Positions 63,168-64,000 of a DNA stretch of 64,000 bases are shown piece by piece. Position 1 is the stretch's first letter; every line of letters begins with the position of its first letter. The notes beneath the pieces are model-generated. The model saw only the letters and a program-made list of their open reading frames with translations, was not told where the DNA came from and did not search any database. Both the position numbers and the translations under genes were made by a program. The DNA comes from Paralimibaculum aggregatum (GTDB lineage: Bacteria > Pseudomonadota > Alphaproteobacteria > Rhodobacterales > Rhodobacteraceae), in the NCBI RefSeq assembly GCF_030270585.1, contig NZ_BSYI01000021.1, positions 1 to 64,000 of the forward strand, given 5' to 3'.

Positions 63168-64000
63168 TCAGCCGAGCTCGCCCACCAGCGTCAGCGCCGC
63201 GGCCAGCCGCTGCCGCTCGCCCTCCGCCACCGCGAGGCGGTCGCGCTGCTTGGTGATCTCCTCCTCCGGCGCCTTGGCGAGGAACTTCTCGTTGCCGAGC
63301 TTGGCGTTGAGCTGCTTCAGCTCCTTGTCGAGCCTGGCCACCGCCTTGCCCAGCCGGGCGGTCTCGGCGGCGACGTCGATCACCCCGGCGAGCGGCAGCG
63401 AGAGCGTGCAGTCGTCCATCGCCACGGTGACCGCGCCCTTCGGCGGCTGCGGCGCCTCGGAGATCCCCTCGATCCGCGCCAGCCGCTCGATCAGCTCGCG
63501 GTTCCGCTCGATCCGCGCCATCACCTCGGCGCCGTGGCCCGAGACCACCAGCGCCAGCTTGGCGCCGCCGGGCACGTTCATCTCGGCCCGCACCGAGCGG
63601 ATCTGCTCGATGGCGCGGATCACCCAGCGCAGCTCGCGCTCGGCCTCCGGGTCGGAGAACGCCGCGTCGAGCGCCGGCCAGTCGGTGTGAATCAGCGGCT
63701 TGGGCCGCCCCCCTGCCCCGGCGGCGAGCTGCTGCCAGATCTCCTCGGTGATGAAGGGCATCAACGGGTGCAGCAGGATCAGGCACTGGTCGAGCGCCCA
63801 GGCCATGCAGGCGCGCGTCTCCGCCTGCTGCGGGTGACCGTCGGCCAGCAGCGGCTTGGCGAACTCGACATACCAGTCGCAGACCACGCCCCAGACATGG
63901 GCATAGAGCCCGTTCGCGGCGTCGTTGAAGCGGTAGGCGCCAAGCGCCTCGTCGGTCGCCTGCGCGATCTTCCGGGTCTCGCCGAGGATCCAGCGGTTGA
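63168..64000 (-). CDS. valS: valyl-tRNA synthetase, C-terminal part (cut by window edge)
   Basis: The last 277 codons of ValRS, running off the right edge. The anticodon-binding domain shows MVCDWYVEFAKPLL, HPLMPFITEEIWQQL and IRSVRAEMNVPGGAKL. The C-terminal coiled-coil (about the last 65 residues, LGKAVARLDKELKQLNAKLGNEKF) is the arm that touches tRNA-Val. Reading frame is open from 64000 with family-like sequence. The catalytic domain lies beyond the window. No start can be given. Confidence 0.95.
   Translation of the reverse strand, partial: NRWILGETRKIAQATDEALGAYRFNDAANGLYAHVWGVVCDWYVEFAKPLLADGHPQQAETRACMAWALDQCLILLHPLMPFITEEIWQQLAAGAGGRPKPLIHTDWPALDAAFSDPEAERELRWVIRAIEQIRSVRAEMNVPGGAKLALVVSGHGAEVMARIERNRELIERLARIEGISEAPQPPKGAVTVAMDDCTLSLPLAGVIDVAAETARLGKAVARLDKELKQLNAKLGNEKFLAKAPEEEITKQRDRLAVAEGERQRLAAALTLVGELG

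Overview
The window is chromosomal DNA of a high-GC alphaproteobacterium, most likely of the order Rhodobacterales (Rhodobacter/Paracoccus relatives). The evidence is gene order and families: dusB-ntrB-ntrC-ntrY-ntrX-trkA-trkH-hfq-hflX, a fused ispDF, an iscR-led suf operon with Yip1-type membrane proteins, a COQ10/RatA-like START protein beside cinA-pgpA, and two proteins with VPLPA-CTERM tails. I see no phage, insertion sequence, integron, CRISPR array or rRNA gene. One tRNA gene (Tyr, GTA) is present. The window is cut on the right inside valS.

Layout. 0.2-2.9 kb: COQ10-like protein (+), facing cinA, pgpA and ispDF (-). 3.0-15.0 kb: a plus-strand block running from tRNA dihydrouridylation (dusB) through two nitrogen-type two-component systems (NtrBC, NtrYX) and the TrkAH potassium system to Hfq and HflX. 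15.1-20.5 kb: a minus-strand operon for the osmolyte N-acetylglutaminylglutamine amide (NAGGN): amidotransferase, GNAT/ATP-grasp synthetase and M42 peptidase, ending with the corrinoid-salvage gene cbiZ. 20.9-22.6 kb: a divergent amidoligase plus class I glutamine amidotransferase pair. 22.6-25.3 kb: Stf0 sulfotransferase, CoA-binding protein and RlmB (-). Their two intergenic gaps carry a related hairpin element. 25.4-28.4 kb: tRNA-Tyr, a VPLPA-CTERM protein, an HU-type protein and an unknown membrane-anchored protein. 28.6-34.0 kb: acyl-CoA synthetase, TyrRS, AnmK, dodecin and an alpha/beta hydrolase.

34.2-44.8 kb is the iron-sulfur assembly operon: iscR, an IscS-like desulfurase, sufB, four small or accessory ORFs, an Ala-rich protein, sufC, sufD, three tandem Yip1-like membrane proteins, and sufS. 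Its promoter has an IscR-type palindrome lying on the -10 box. No sufE, sufA or sufT is seen.

45-64 kb is ordinary mixed chromosome: a small unknown protein, penicillin-acylase family hydrolase, 3-hydroxyisobutyrate-dehydrogenase-like enzyme, periplasmic unknown, Nu-type GST, SDR, TTC38-like protein, PdxH, coiled-coil protein, FabI, a 2OG-Fe(II)-like protein, PHP-domain protein, exonuclease III, lipoprotein, IlvD, a second VPLPA-CTERM protein behind an AT-rich regulatory region, a small acidic/basic protein translationally coupled to a CPBP membrane protease, and the end of valS.

The most novel-looking signal is a pair of homologous hairpin elements at about 23.6 and 24.3 kb. They share a 15-nt block (TGTCCCTCGTTCCGA on the minus strand), followed by stems of different sequence that still pair and then a T-tract. 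They may be a pair of small RNAs or leader attenuators. Second is a 28-bp perfect inverted repeat between the acyl-CoA synthetase and tyrS. Starts were chosen by Shine-Dalgarno position, overlap with the upstream stop codon and family N-termini. No searches could be run.
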